A stretch of DNA of 30,651 nt from Deltaproteobacteria bacterium. Its GTDB lineage: Bacteria > Desulfobacterota > DSM-4660 > Desulfatiglandales > HGW-15. Location of the stretch: NCBI GenBank assembly GCA_019308525.1, contig JAFDIC010000012.1, positions 1 to 30,651 on the forward strand, given 5' to 3'. The notes under the pieces are model-generated. The model was not told the DNA's origin. It saw nothing but the letters and a program-made list of their open reading frames with translations, and searched no databases. The position numbers and the translations under genes are program-made. Shown here piece after piece: positions 1 to 7,426 of this stretch; within the stretch, counting starts at the first letter, position 1; every line of letters begins with the position of its first letter.

Positions 1-174
1 TCAAAGATTCAGAGAGAACTATCACAAAAGAACTTCCGTTGAGAGAGTATTTTCAAGGCTCTTGGCCATCTCGATGCAGAACCCAACAGTCAAAGGACTC
101 AGGGCCGTAAGAAATCATTGTACCATTGCCCATATCACTGTTCTATTGGTAGCCTTAACTGCCCACAGAATGGG

Positions 175-203
175 TTGTGATAATAAGGTGCGTTTTGTAA
201 AAT
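175..203 (+). promoter_or_regulatory. Candidate sigma70 promoter for the aroE-like gene
   Basis: TTGTGA (175-180) and TAAAAT (198-203) are separated by 17 bp. They match 4/6 and 5/6 of the TTGACA/TATAAT consensus. A transcript starting near 210 would carry the hairpin row at 223-295 in its leader before the aroE-like gene. This is consensus matching by eye in A+T-rich DNA. Confidence 0.35.
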
Positions 204-222
204 CATTCGTACCAAATTTTCT

Positions 223-295
223 AACATGATGTTGTCAAAGAGCGATACGCTCCCAAAAAAAGATTTTTGGGAAGCCCTATAAAGAAGAATAGGGC
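223..295 (+). promoter_or_regulatory. Row of hairpins in the aroE-like gene leader
   Basis: Four perfect inverted repeats lie nearly end to end: AACAT/ATGTT (223-233), GAGCG/CGCTC with a 3-nt loop (240-252), CCCAAAAA/TTTTTGGG with loop AAGA (252-271), and GCCCTAT/ATAGGGC with an 8-nt loop (274-295). None is followed by a clear T-run in the plus direction, so they do not look like a simple terminator. They could be a structured leader, an attenuator or a repeat remnant. The function is unknown. Confidence 0.45.
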
Positions 296-372
296 GGGCT
301 GCTGGGGAAGAGAGTAAGTAAATGGACTCGAGTGGGAAATAGGGGTTGAATCCCATCAAATCAAATGGTTGA

Positions 373-1272
373 GTGCCTCCAAAGGCCTTCCAGTTCAAGA
401 TCGCAACTGCTGCTGTTTTGAGGAGAACCACGGGAGAGAAAAAAACAATAGGGCTTATACCTACCGGCACCACCACTCTTTTTGCCATGATCGGGAGCCC
501 GGTGACACAGGTGAAATCCCCCACGTATTTCAATGCCTACTTTGCAAGGAACAATATAGATGCCGTGATGGTTGCAATGGATATCCCGAGGGATAGAGTC
601 AGGTCATTCCTTGGCCTAATGAGGGGAGTCAAGAACTTCGGCGGGTGTATTGTGACTATTCCTCACAAGCAGCAAGTCGTAAGGTACGTGGATGATCTGT
701 CAGCGCGGGCGAGAGAGCTTTCCGCGGTGAATGTCATCCGGGTCGAAAAGGGGCGTCTTAATGGCGACATGGTCGACGGCCTTGGATTCATGGTGGCATT
801 GAAGTCCCACGGCCTGTCAATGAAAGGGAAAAGTGCCGCAATCATAGGAGGCGGCGGGGTGGGTGCGGCAATCTCCCATGCAATTGCAGAGGCAGGGGCA
901 AGAGAGATTGTTATCCGGGAAACAAGGAAGACCCGCCATTCATATCTTCGGGCAATGTTGAAAAGGGTGAATCCCCGGATCAGAGTGTCCTTCAACCTGT
1001 CCAGCCTGGAGGGTTTCGACCTGGCAGTTAATGCAACCCCCATTGGCATGAATGAGGACAGCCGGTTGCCTTTTCCCGTGGATACGCTCTCTCCTCCAAC
1101 TGTCGTGGTGGATGTCGTGACAAACCCCAGGCTTACGCCATGGCTGAGGGAGGCCAGGAAAAAAGGATGCATGGTTCAATATGGCGAAGAAATGGCCCGT
1201 GGGCAATTCGGCCTGCTGGGGCGGCACCTGGGATTTGATATTCCCGACCCGGAACAAACAGATTGTGAGTGA
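373..1272 (+). CDS. Shikimate dehydrogenase-like protein (AroE superfamily paralog)
   Basis: The protein resembles NAD(P)-dependent shikimate/quinate dehydrogenases, which reduce 3-dehydroshikimate. The substrate-domain motif VTIPHK supplies the catalytic Lys and GDMVDG the catalytic Asp. A Rossmann glycine motif (IIGGGGVGAA), NATPIGM and a C-terminal GxxMxxxQ follow in the expected order. It departs from housekeeping AroE: the usual SLSP substrate serine pair reads QVKSP, GDNTDG reads GDMVDG, and the NRTxxR cofactor motif is replaced by IRETRKTR. This points to an AroE-like (SdhL-type) paralog, so the substrate may differ. A TGA at 370-372 precedes the GTG at 373. No start has a good ribosome binding site; homology begins near residue 28, so TTG 418 is another possible start. 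It is convergent with lpxC, with a 14-bp gap. Confidence 0.8.
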   Translation: MPPKAFQFKIATAAVLRRTTGEKKTIGLIPTGTTTLFAMIGSPVTQVKSPTYFNAYFARNNIDAVMVAMDIPRDRVRSFLGLMRGVKNFGGCIVTIPHKQQVVRYVDDLSARARELSAVNVIRVEKGRLNGDMVDGLGFMVALKSHGLSMKGKSAAIIGGGGVGAAISHAIAEAGAREIVIRETRKTRHSYLRAMLKRVNPRIRVSFNLSSLEGFDLAVNATPIGMNEDSRLPFPVDTLSPPTVVVDVVTNPRLTPWLREARKKGCMVQYGEEMARGQFGLLGRHLGFDIPDPEQTDCE

Positions 1273-1286
1273 TCAGGCTTTAACTG

Positions 1287-2216
1287 TCAGGCGGACACCG
1301 GTTCAAGGGATCCGAAGGCAGGGATCCTGATATTGTTTCGGAGGTATTCTTCCCTGTCTTTGAAGGTGACGGCTCTCCAGTAATCCTTGCTCTCCATTAG
1401 AGTCCTGAGCATGTGCTGGTTCAAGAGGTGACCGGACTTCTCCACGTCGAATTCCCCTATGATCGGGACGCCAAGGATTGCCAGATCTCCTATGAAGTCC
1501 AGTATCTTATGCCTGACGAACTCGTCCTTATAGCGGAGGCCGTCTTCATTAACAATTCGGAACTCGTCGATGACGATGGCGTTATCAAGAGATCCGCCTT
1601 TGGCCAGACCATTCTCCCAGAGTATCTCAATATCCTTCAAAAACCCAAATGTCCTGGCCCGACTGATTTCATGGACAAATTCCCTTGCGGAAAAGCACAT
1701 GGAGTATCTCTGGTTTCTCAAGAGGGGGTGCTGGAAGTCTATGGTATAACATATCTTCAATTCGCTGGATGGCCTGACGGAAACAGACCTGTTGCCTTCA
1801 GAGACCTTAAAGGGCTTCTTGATAAGGATAAATCGCTTGAGGGCCTTTTGAACTTTGATCCCGGCGTTCTTCAACAGGAAAATAAAAGGCGCTGCACTGC
1901 CGTCCATAATCGGGACCTCGGGGCCGTCCAGTTCAATCCTAGCATTGTCAATACCGAGGCCGAAAAGAGCGGCCATGAGGTGTTCGACTGTGGAGACCCT
2001 GGATCCATTTTTTCCAATGGAGGTGCATAGATTTGTATCCACGACGTTTTCTGATCGGGCCCGAATAGCAGGATTGCCTGGCAAGTCCTTGCGGACGAAT
2101 ACGATCCCGTGGTTATCAGGCGCTGGTTTAATCGTAAGGTCTACCTTCTCCCCTGAGTGGAGGCCAATTCCCGTGCAATTTGCCTGTGTCTTTAAGGTTC
2201 TCTGTCTGAAATCCAA
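1287..2216 (-). CDS. lpxC: UDP-3-O-acyl-N-acetylglucosamine deacetylase LpxC
   Basis: LpxC is the committed, zinc-dependent step of lipid A synthesis in the cytoplasm. It deacetylates UDP-3-O-acyl-GlcNAc. The 309-residue protein is full length. It opens with the family signature RQRTLKTQANCTGIGLHSG, has the zinc ligand His79 in STVEHLMAAL, and has His236 and Asp240 in RHKILDFIGDL. His263 in SGHLLNQH matches the catalytic His of E. coli LpxC. The start is TTG, supported by AGGAG nine bases upstream (2226-2230). The gene stands alone, convergent with the aroE-like gene and divergent from mltA, and shows that the host makes lipopolysaccharide. Confidence 0.97.
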   Translation of the reverse strand: MDFRQRTLKTQANCTGIGLHSGEKVDLTIKPAPDNHGIVFVRKDLPGNPAIRARSENVVDTNLCTSIGKNGSRVSTVEHLMAALFGLGIDNARIELDGPEVPIMDGSAAPFIFLLKNAGIKVQKALKRFILIKKPFKVSEGNRSVSVRPSSELKICYTIDFQHPLLRNQRYSMCFSAREFVHEISRARTFGFLKDIEILWENGLAKGGSLDNAIVIDEFRIVNEDGLRYKDEFVRHKILDFIGDLAILGVPIIGEFDVEKSGHLLNQHMLRTLMESKDYWRAVTFKDREEYLRNNIRIPAFGSLEPVSA

Positions 2217-2690
2217 TTGTTTGTACTCCTTTGTCCTCTGTTATGAGCTTGGGCTGATAAAAAACTCTGAAACAATACAAAAATGCCGCTTTCTACCCAG
2301 AAGACCCTGTGATCCTAAATGAAACTAGATCTTGGCGCAAGACCCCGGGTCATCAAGTGGATACTGATACGCAAAGATCATGCCATTTCCTCACTTATTG
2401 GCGGGTCTCTATAACTTACTGTTATCATTGTCTGTTCTGCTCCAGTCAAGTTGTATTCCAAGAAAATTCATTCAAGGAGCAACCATAACTGTGGCAAAAA
2501 AACCACAGCAGGTATATAAAAAAGTCACAAATAAATCAAAATCTCAAGATTTGGTAAGCCCGCGCCCCTTGTTTGAGACGAAAAGAAGGTATAAAATGAA
2601 AATGCCCTATGATCATAGATATGTTATCGTATAAAAAACTTTTCAAAAAGATCACATGATTCTGTTAGAGGTATCTTTGTCTGGCATAAT
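2217..2690. other. Divergent lpxC/mltA intergenic region
   Basis: This 474-bp A+T-rich spacer lies between two divergent genes and so should carry promoters for both, but I could not pick a convincing -35/-10 pair for either. It contains one possible small basic protein, listed separately. I see no tRNA, riboswitch or strong terminator. Confidence 0.5.
2491..2634 (+). CDS. Possible small basic protein (47 aa), unrecognised
   Basis: A GTG at 2491 is preceded by AAGGAG (2474-2479) with an 11-base spacer. It opens a 47-codon frame starting MAKKPQQVYKKVTNK and ending MPYDHRYVIV. The product would be strongly basic, rich in Lys and Arg, with no membrane segment. The frame stays open upstream to 2380, but no good start is seen there. 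I do not recognise it. It could be a chance frame in A+T-rich DNA; the ribosome binding site and lysine-rich composition are the only support. Confidence 0.25.
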   Translation: MAKKPQQVYKKVTNKSKSQDLVSPRPLFETKRRYKMKMPYDHRYVIV

Positions 2691-3896
2691 ATGAACTGGT
2701 TCCGGGTAAAGTCTTGCGTCATATGGGTCTTCGTGCTCCTGCTTGCGGGTTGTTACCCCGCCCTCCAGCGGGAACCTACTAGACCCAGCGAGGCCCTCGT
2801 GCAGGTGAGGTTTTTCTATCCCCGCTTCAAGGATGATATGGATTTCCGGCTCCTGGCCCAGGCAATCAACAGAAATATCGAATACCTGAAAAAACTGGGC
2901 CCGGAACATAGGTTTTCCTACGGACCCCACGACTATACCTCGGCCCAGGTTCTCGAAAGCCAACTGGCGTTCCTGGACATGGTCAAGCATACCAAAGATC
3001 CACGTGAAATCGCCAGGAAGATAAAGAGGGAGTTTTTCCTCTACAGGGCAGCGGGAAGGGTGGGGAACAGGCATGTCCTTTTTACCGGCTATTTTGAGCC
3101 GACCTATGAGGCCAGTCTGGTCTCCTACGGGTCCTTTAAGTATCCCATATACAGCCGTCCTGATGACCTGGTCAAGATAGACCTTGCCCTTTTCAGACCC
3201 GAGTTCAAGGGCAAAAGTATTGTGGCCAAAATAGTGGGCAACAGGGTTCTGCCCTATCATTCCAGGAGGGATATAGAGGAAGGGAAGGCACTAAGGGGTA
3301 AGGGACTGGAGATAGCCTGGCTAAAGGACCCCCTGGACGTGGCGTTTCTCCACATCCAGGGATCGGGGCGCCTTATTCTGCCGGATGGGGAAGAGATCCA
3401 TGTCGGGTACGCGTCGTCCAACGGACGCAGCTACCGGAGTATTGGAAGATATTTGATACAAAAAGGCCTCATGGACAGGGAGAATATGTCCATGCAAGGC
3501 ATACGCAATTTCCTGAGAAGGCACCCCCAGCTCATGGAAGAGGTCCTGAACTACAATCCATCCTATATCTTTTTCAGGAGGATGGATGACGGCCCATACG
3601 GCAACATTAATGTGCTCCTTACGCCCGGACGATCACTGGCACTAGACTCTCGGCTGTTTCCCAGGGGGGCACTGTGCTTTATCTCCGCAAAAAAACCCGT
3701 GATCAATGAGTCCGGTGAGATAGTTCGCTGGGAAAGATTCAGCAGGTTTGTGGTGAACCAGGATACCGGTGGAGCTATCAGGGGTGCAGGCAGGGCAGAC
3801 CTGTTTTGGGGAAGCGGGAGAAATGCCCAGATCGCCGCTGGCCATATGAGACAGGAGGGTGATCTTTATGTCCTCATAAAAAAACCGGGCAAGTAG
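2691..3896 (+). CDS. mltA: Membrane-bound lytic murein transglycosylase A (MltA)
   Basis: MltA cleaves the glycan strands of peptidoglycan, leaving 1,6-anhydro-muramyl ends, and is anchored to the outer membrane as a lipoprotein. The N-terminus is a lipoprotein signal with lipobox LLAG-Cys21. The MltA insert domain follows, with FTGYFEPTYEAS and VAFLHIQGSGR. The C-terminal 3D domain has DSRLFPRG and NQDTGGAIRGAGRADLFWG, which carry its catalytic aspartates. At 401 residues it is slightly longer than E. coli MltA (about 365). It ends 18 bp from the convergent glyS stop. No strong ribosome binding site precedes the ATG at 2691; the signal peptide supports the start. Confidence 0.93.
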   Translation: MNWFRVKSCVIWVFVLLLAGCYPALQREPTRPSEALVQVRFFYPRFKDDMDFRLLAQAINRNIEYLKKLGPEHRFSYGPHDYTSAQVLESQLAFLDMVKHTKDPREIARKIKREFFLYRAAGRVGNRHVLFTGYFEPTYEASLVSYGSFKYPIYSRPDDLVKIDLALFRPEFKGKSIVAKIVGNRVLPYHSRRDIEEGKALRGKGLEIAWLKDPLDVAFLHIQGSGRLILPDGEEIHVGYASSNGRSYRSIGRYLIQKGLMDRENMSMQGIRNFLRRHPQLMEEVLNYNPSYIFFRRMDDGPYGNINVLLTPGRSLALDSRLFPRGALCFISAKKPVINESGEIVRWERFSRFVVNQDTGGAIRGAGRADLFWGSGRNAQIAAGHMRQEGDLYVLIKKPGK

Positions 3897-3914
3897 CATG
3901 ATGGAAGCATCATA

Positions 3915-5180
3915 TCAAATGGAGAACTTCGACAGATCCGCCAGGCTCAAGAAGAAACGGGACAGCTCCTGCAAGAGGGCCACCCTGTTTTCTCTCAGGC
4001 GCGTATCCCTGGTCAGGACCTCAACGCCGTCGAAGAATTTGTCCACCGGGCTTCTAATGTTGGCCATGAGGTTCAGGGCCTGGAAGTATTCTTTCTCATC
4101 TATGCGCTGACGCACTTGGTCCTTGAGATCCGTGTAAGTCTCCCAAAGCTCCCTCTCACAGGGCTCCTTAAAGAGGTCGGGATCAATCCTGCGAGCCGGT
4201 GGTTGGTTTTTCAGGATATTGGATATTCTCTTGTAGGTCAGGACAAGGGCCTCGAACTCTCCTGATTCTTTCATGAATCTTTCTAGATCGCTCATCTTGG
4301 GCCGCAAAGGGACAATAGAATCAAACCCGGATGAAAGGACAGCTTCCACGACATCTGATCCAAACCCCTCGGCCAGCATCATGTTCTTATATCGTTCCCT
4401 GAAAAATGCCATGATCTTTGCGTGGAGGGCCTTTTCGTCAAAGTCAACGGTGTCCTTCAAGATATCAAGGGATTTTGATACCACATCCCCGAGGGAAATA
4501 TCCCATTCCATTGATTCGATGATCCTCACAATGGCCAGGGCATGCCTGCGAAGGGCGAAGGGATCGGCTGTGCCAGTAGGCTCCTGTCCCACTGCAAAGC
4601 ACCCTGCGATAGTGTCAATACGATCCGCAACACCGACGACAGCCCCTGCCGGGGATGAGGGAAGATCGTCTCCTGCGTGGGCCGGGAGATAATGTTCACA
4701 TATTGCTGTGCAGATCTCTTCAGGGTATCCCTCCAGCCTCGCATATTCTTTACCCATAACCCCTTGAAGAGAAGGGAATTCCGTGACCATTTCGGTTACG
4801 AGGTCGCATTTGCACAGAAGGGCAACGGTCTTGATAGTCTCCGCCTTATCAGGTGCAACCCGAGTTCCTATGTATTCTGCTAGCTCAGTGAAGCGGCGTA
4901 CCTTGGAATAGGAGGTGCCAAGCTCGGCCTGGTATATGACCCCCTTGAGGTCTTCAAGCCTGCTCCTGAGGGGCCTTTTCCTGTCTTCCCTGAAGAAGAA
5001 CTCCGCGTCTGCCAACCTTGCCCGGAGGACACGTTCGTGTCCCTTGCGCACCACAGAGTCATCCCTGGTAACCGTATTGTTTACCGCCACGAAATGGGGG
5101 AGCAACCTGCCTTTCCCGTCGTAGAGGGAAAAATATTTTTGATGCTCCTTCATCGCGGTCGTCAGTACCGGTTCAGGGGT
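3915..5180 (-). CDS. glyS: Glycyl-tRNA synthetase beta subunit, C-terminal part (frameshifted)
   Basis: This is the second half of glyS, in a different frame from the first half at 5173-5934. Homology begins at PEPVLTTAMKEHQKYF, the conserved core segment of the beta subunit. It runs through the HD-like and anticodon-binding C-terminal region to the usual end (LSRFFLSLADLSKFSI). The frame stays open to 5291, but the residues before about 5180 are out-of-frame read of the first half. The two parts together lack about 19 residues of the normally continuous segment between the VAN at the end of part one and PEPV. No independent start or ribosome binding site exists, so it would be translated only if the break is a sequencing or assembly error or is bypassed. 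Confidence 0.88.
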   Translation of the reverse strand, partial: TPEPVLTTAMKEHQKYFSLYDGKGRLLPHFVAVNNTVTRDDSVVRKGHERVLRARLADAEFFFREDRKRPLRSRLEDLKGVIYQAELGTSYSKVRRFTELAEYIGTRVAPDKAETIKTVALLCKCDLVTEMVTEFPSLQGVMGKEYARLEGYPEEICTAICEHYLPAHAGDDLPSSPAGAVVGVADRIDTIAGCFAVGQEPTGTADPFALRRHALAIVRIIESMEWDISLGDVVSKSLDILKDTVDFDEKALHAKIMAFFRERYKNMMLAEGFGSDVVEAVLSSGFDSIVPLRPKMSDLERFMKESGEFEALVLTYKRISNILKNQPPARRIDPDLFKEPCERELWETYTDLKDQVRQRIDEKEYFQALNLMANIRSPVDKFFDGVEVLTRDTRLRENRVALLQELSRFFLSLADLSKFSI

Positions 5181-5934
5181 TGGCCACGGTTTCCAGGAGT
5201 TCTGGGTCCTTGGAAGGTACACCTGAGACCTGTTTGGCCGCCTCTGATACCGCCCTCTCGACGGCGTCTTGTCTCTCCCCGGGATCAACAAGGACCTGGT
5301 TATCTCTCATTTTTGCCAGGTAATCGGAGACGCCTGTTACTTCAATTTCGTGAGAAGACATGAACCTATGGCCCCTGGTCCGGTTCCCGCTCCGAATCCC
5401 CGCTATCTCAAAGGGGACTACCTCTCCGTCGAACAGGGCGAGGAACCAGTGTATCGGCCTGACAAAAGAAAAGCTGTAACTGCCCCAGCGCATGGACTTT
5501 GGCCAGGGAAGATCTGCCACAAGCCTGGGCAATATTTCAGTCAGGATCTCGATGGTCGGGCTTCCGGGGATCTCTTTTTCAAGATGGAGGTACTCTCCCC
5601 TTCGGGTTTCCACGATATCCACTTCTTCAAGGGTTACCCCGTGCTTTTTCGCAAATCCAAGTGCGGCCTTGGTTGGCTTGCCGTCCTTGTCAAAGGCAGC
5701 GCTCTTGGGCGGGCCTGTTACCTCCTGCACCACGTCTTCCTGCCTGAGGGATATCGCCTTCCCAACCAGGACCAGCCGCCTGGGGGTCCCAAGGGATATC
5801 AGACCCTCTCCTATCCCTATGCGCTGATCCCTCAGGTAGGTTTCCCCTAACCTCTTGAGCTCCTCAAGACCCTTTGCCAAGTAACCTGAAGGAATCTCTT
5901 CAGTGCCTATTTCGAATAGTAGTTCTCCAAACAT
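5173..5934 (-). CDS. glyS: Glycyl-tRNA synthetase beta subunit, N-terminal part (frameshifted)
   Basis: This is the first half of the beta subunit of the bacterial (alpha2beta2) glycyl-tRNA synthetase, which charges tRNA-Gly and is normally essential. It begins with the family signature LLFEIGTEEIPSGYL and contains RPIHWFLALFDGEVVPFEIAGI and TRGHRFM. It ends early at LLETVANP followed by TGA at 5173-5175. Family members continue through about 20 more residues into an AMKEHQKYF-like segment, which here lies in another frame. The ATG at 5934 is 9 bp after the glyQ stop and follows GAGAGA, so glyQ and glyS form an operon. With the missing piece restored, the length would be about 690 residues, the family norm. 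Confidence 0.9.
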   Translation of the reverse strand: MFGELLFEIGTEEIPSGYLAKGLEELKRLGETYLRDQRIGIGEGLISLGTPRRLVLVGKAISLRQEDVVQEVTGPPKSAAFDKDGKPTKAALGFAKKHGVTLEEVDIVETRRGEYLHLEKEIPGSPTIEILTEILPRLVADLPWPKSMRWGSYSFSFVRPIHWFLALFDGEVVPFEIAGIRSGNRTRGHRFMSSHEIEVTGVSDYLAKMRDNQVLVDPGERQDAVERAVSEAAKQVSGVPSKDPELLETVANP

Positions 5935-5943
5935 TTCATCTCT

Positions 5944-6813
5944 CTACTTGTTCAAAAGTGGAAAGCCCATCTCCTCCCGCTGTGCGAGATAATTCTTTGA
6001 CACGGCCCTGGCCAGGTTCCTGATGCGGTCTATGTACTTAGTCCTCTCGGTAACGCTTATGGCGCCCCTCGCCTCAAGGATGTTAAAGATATGGGAGCAC
6101 TTCAGACAATAGTCATATGCAGGCAATACGATGCCCTTTTCGCTTATCCCTAATGATTCCCTTTCGCACATCTCAAACATCTTCAAAAGCATATCAATGT
6201 CCGCAAGCTCGAAGCAGTAAACAGAGTTTTCCCATTCTCCCTTCCTATGCACGTCACCGTATGTGATCTTGTCGTTCCACATGAGTTCATACACGTTTTC
6301 CTTGTCCTGGAGGTACATGGCGATCCTTTCGAGGCCGTAAGTAATTTCAACGGAGACCAGATCCAGCTTTATGCTGCCTGCCAGTTGAAAGTAGGTGAAC
6401 TGAGTGATTTCCATGCCGTCCAGCCATACTTCCCAGCCGAGACCAGAGGCCCCCAGGGTGGGAGATGCCCAGTCGTCTTCCACAAAGCGAATATCGTGAT
6501 CGAGGGGATCAATGCCCAGTGCCTTGAGGCTGTCAAGATAGATGTCCTGAATGTCCAGGGGGGAGGGCTTGATGATCACCTGATATTGATAATAGTGACC
6601 GAGGCGGTTTGGATTGTCGCCGTATCTACCGTCGGTCGGCCTCCTGGAGGGTTCCACGTATGCCACGGCCCAGGGTTCAGGCCCGAGTGCCCTCAACAGG
6701 GTCGCGGGGTTGAAAGTCCCCGCTCCCACCTCCAGGTCGTAGGGTTGCTGGATCAGGCATCCGCGGTCCGCCCAGAATTTCTCCAGGGTCATGATCAAAT
6801 CTTGAAAAGTCAT
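5944..6813 (-). CDS. glyQ: Glycyl-tRNA synthetase alpha subunit
   Basis: This is the catalytic subunit of the two-subunit glycyl-tRNA synthetase, which forms glycyl-adenylate and charges tRNA-Gly with GlyS. The 289-residue protein is full length. It opens with the diagnostic [17 protein letters not shown] and continues with [38 protein letters not shown] and the class II motif [18 protein letters not shown] lies five bases before the ATG. It is the first gene of the glyQ-glyS operon. Unlike glyS it is intact, which makes the glyS break harder to explain as loss of an unneeded enzyme. Confidence 0.97.
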   Translation of the reverse strand: MTFQDLIMTLEKFWADRGCLIQQPYDLEVGAGTFNPATLLRALGPEPWAVAYVEPSRRPTDGRYGDNPNRLGHYYQYQVIIKPSPLDIQDIYLDSLKALGIDPLDHDIRFVEDDWASPTLGASGLGWEVWLDGMEITQFTYFQLAGSIKLDLVSVEITYGLERIAMYLQDKENVYELMWNDKITYGDVHRKGEWENSVYCFELADIDMLLKMFEMCERESLGISEKGIVLPAYDYCLKCSHIFNILEARGAISVTERTKYIDRIRNLARAVSKNYLAQREEMGFPLLNK

Positions 6814-6873
6814 GGCATCTCCGGCATGGGATTTCTTTGATTGGGCTAGTCCAATAATAATAAGAGAGGTGGA

Positions 6874-6902
6874 AAGTTACCACCCGGCAAATGCAAAGTC
6901 AA
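6874..6902 (-). promoter_or_regulatory. Candidate glyQS promoter
   Basis: On the minus strand, TTGACT (6902-6897) and TAACTT (6879-6874) are 17 bp apart. The -35 is 5/6 and the -10 only 3/6 of consensus. It would leave a leader of about 50 nt before the glyQ ATG. A small GGTGG/CCACC stem overlaps the -10 region. This is weak evidence. Confidence 0.3.
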
Positions 6903-6961
6903 GGAACATGAAAGGGTCGTTCGGGTCTTGGATACTGCTTTTGAAGCGAGTGGGTTTCTGG

Positions 6962-6967
6962 TAGAAT
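6962..6967 (+). promoter_or_regulatory. Candidate -10 for the small gene at 7018
   Basis: TAGAAT (5/6 match) lies 50 bp before the ATG at 7018. The upstream TTTGAA/TTGAAG about 15-16 bp away is a poor -35. It is listed because the small gene diverges from glyQ and needs its own promoter. Confidence 0.22.
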
Positions 6968-7017
6968 AGGATGCATTTTGGATGCTCAGCCTCCATTTTC
7001 AAGGAAAGCGGGAAGGA

Positions 7018-7227
7018 ATGGGAACCATCGAAGTGGACATGTTTTCGGAAGAAGTGGACAGCCCTGATCATCCCGAGGCCGTCAAGCTCAAGAACCTTCT
7101 TGAAGAGGTGGCCGAGGAATACGGGTGCGAGCTGGTATTCTTCGGCATTGAAAAGGGGACGGTTTCCTTCTCCTTTGACAGCGATGAATTGATGGCAGAA
7201 ATCATCAAGGTCCTCCAACAGGGATAA
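7018..7227 (+). CDS. Small acidic protein of unknown function (69 aa)
   Basis: The ATG at 7018 directly follows GGAAGG, and the frame runs to a TAA at 7225-7227. The product (MGTIEVDMFSEEV...SDELMAEIIKVLQQG) is acidic. It has alternating predicted strand and helix segments, with GCELVFFGIEKGTVSFSFDSDE in the second half, and lacks membrane segments and Cys clusters. The amphipathic pattern and balanced composition look like a genuine small folded protein. I cannot name a family. The in-frame ATG at 6982 would add 12 residues but has no ribosome binding site. It is divergent from glyQ and followed directly by the repeat patch at 7258-7408. Confidence 0.6.
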   Translation: MGTIEVDMFSEEVDSPDHPEAVKLKNLLEEVAEEYGCELVFFGIEKGTVSFSFDSDELMAEIIKVLQQG

Positions 7228-7257
7228 TATTTTAGATTCGCAAACGACAAGAGAACT

Positions 7258-7408
7258 ACAACTTCCAGACACCAAATCAGAAGAAAATTCCAAGTCCCAA
7301 ATACCAAGAAAGCACCAAGACCCAAGTCCCAAATGACAACAGGATAGAAAATCGCCTTCCCAGGGACCTGCACTTGAGATTTGGAATTTGGTGTTTGGAT
7401 TTGGGGGG
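7258..7408. repeat. Degenerate CAAAT(A/T)CC repeat patch, copy 1
   Basis: About 80 bp of reiterated 7-9-mer words of the type CCCAAATACCAAG and CCCAAGTCCCAAAT (7258-7337) is followed, after about 35 bp, by the reverse-complement type GATTTGGAATTTGGTG (7377-7392) and TTTGGATTTGGG. The two arms can pair into a long imperfect hairpin between the small gene and recO. Words such as CAAGAAAGCACCAA and AAATGACAA recur, in inverted orientation, in copy 2 at 29302-29532. This is an interspersed repeat of unknown function. It could also act as a bidirectional terminator. Confidence 0.6.
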
Positions 7409-7426
7409 TTTTCCGCCTTTAGGGGG

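Larger units (their letters stand above)
1..372. other. Left-edge non-coding region
   Basis: I recognise no gene here. Short open stretches on the minus strand (for example the one ending near position 12) have no start with a ribosome binding site and no family resemblance. A reading frame crossing 135-533 on the minus strand runs antisense through the conserved start of the aroE-like gene and is probably chance. The right half is A+T-rich and holds a candidate promoter and a row of hairpins, listed separately. Confidence 0.5.

Noticed and set aside
135..533. A 132-codon minus-strand frame near the left edge
   Set aside because: Its first part is antisense to the conserved start of the aroE-like gene. 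The remainder runs through the hairpin row and has no recognisable domain.
6840..6895. A T-box-like GGGTGGTAAC on the minus strand before glyQ
   Set aside because: It resembles the T-box core, but the expected ACCGCG end, a Stem I with a glycine specifier and a clear terminator/antiterminator pair are not visible. T-boxes are also rare in this group.
7258..7408. The CAAAT-word patch as a CRISPR array
   Set aside because: Repeat words are short, degenerate and irregularly spaced with no uniform spacers, and no cas genes are present.
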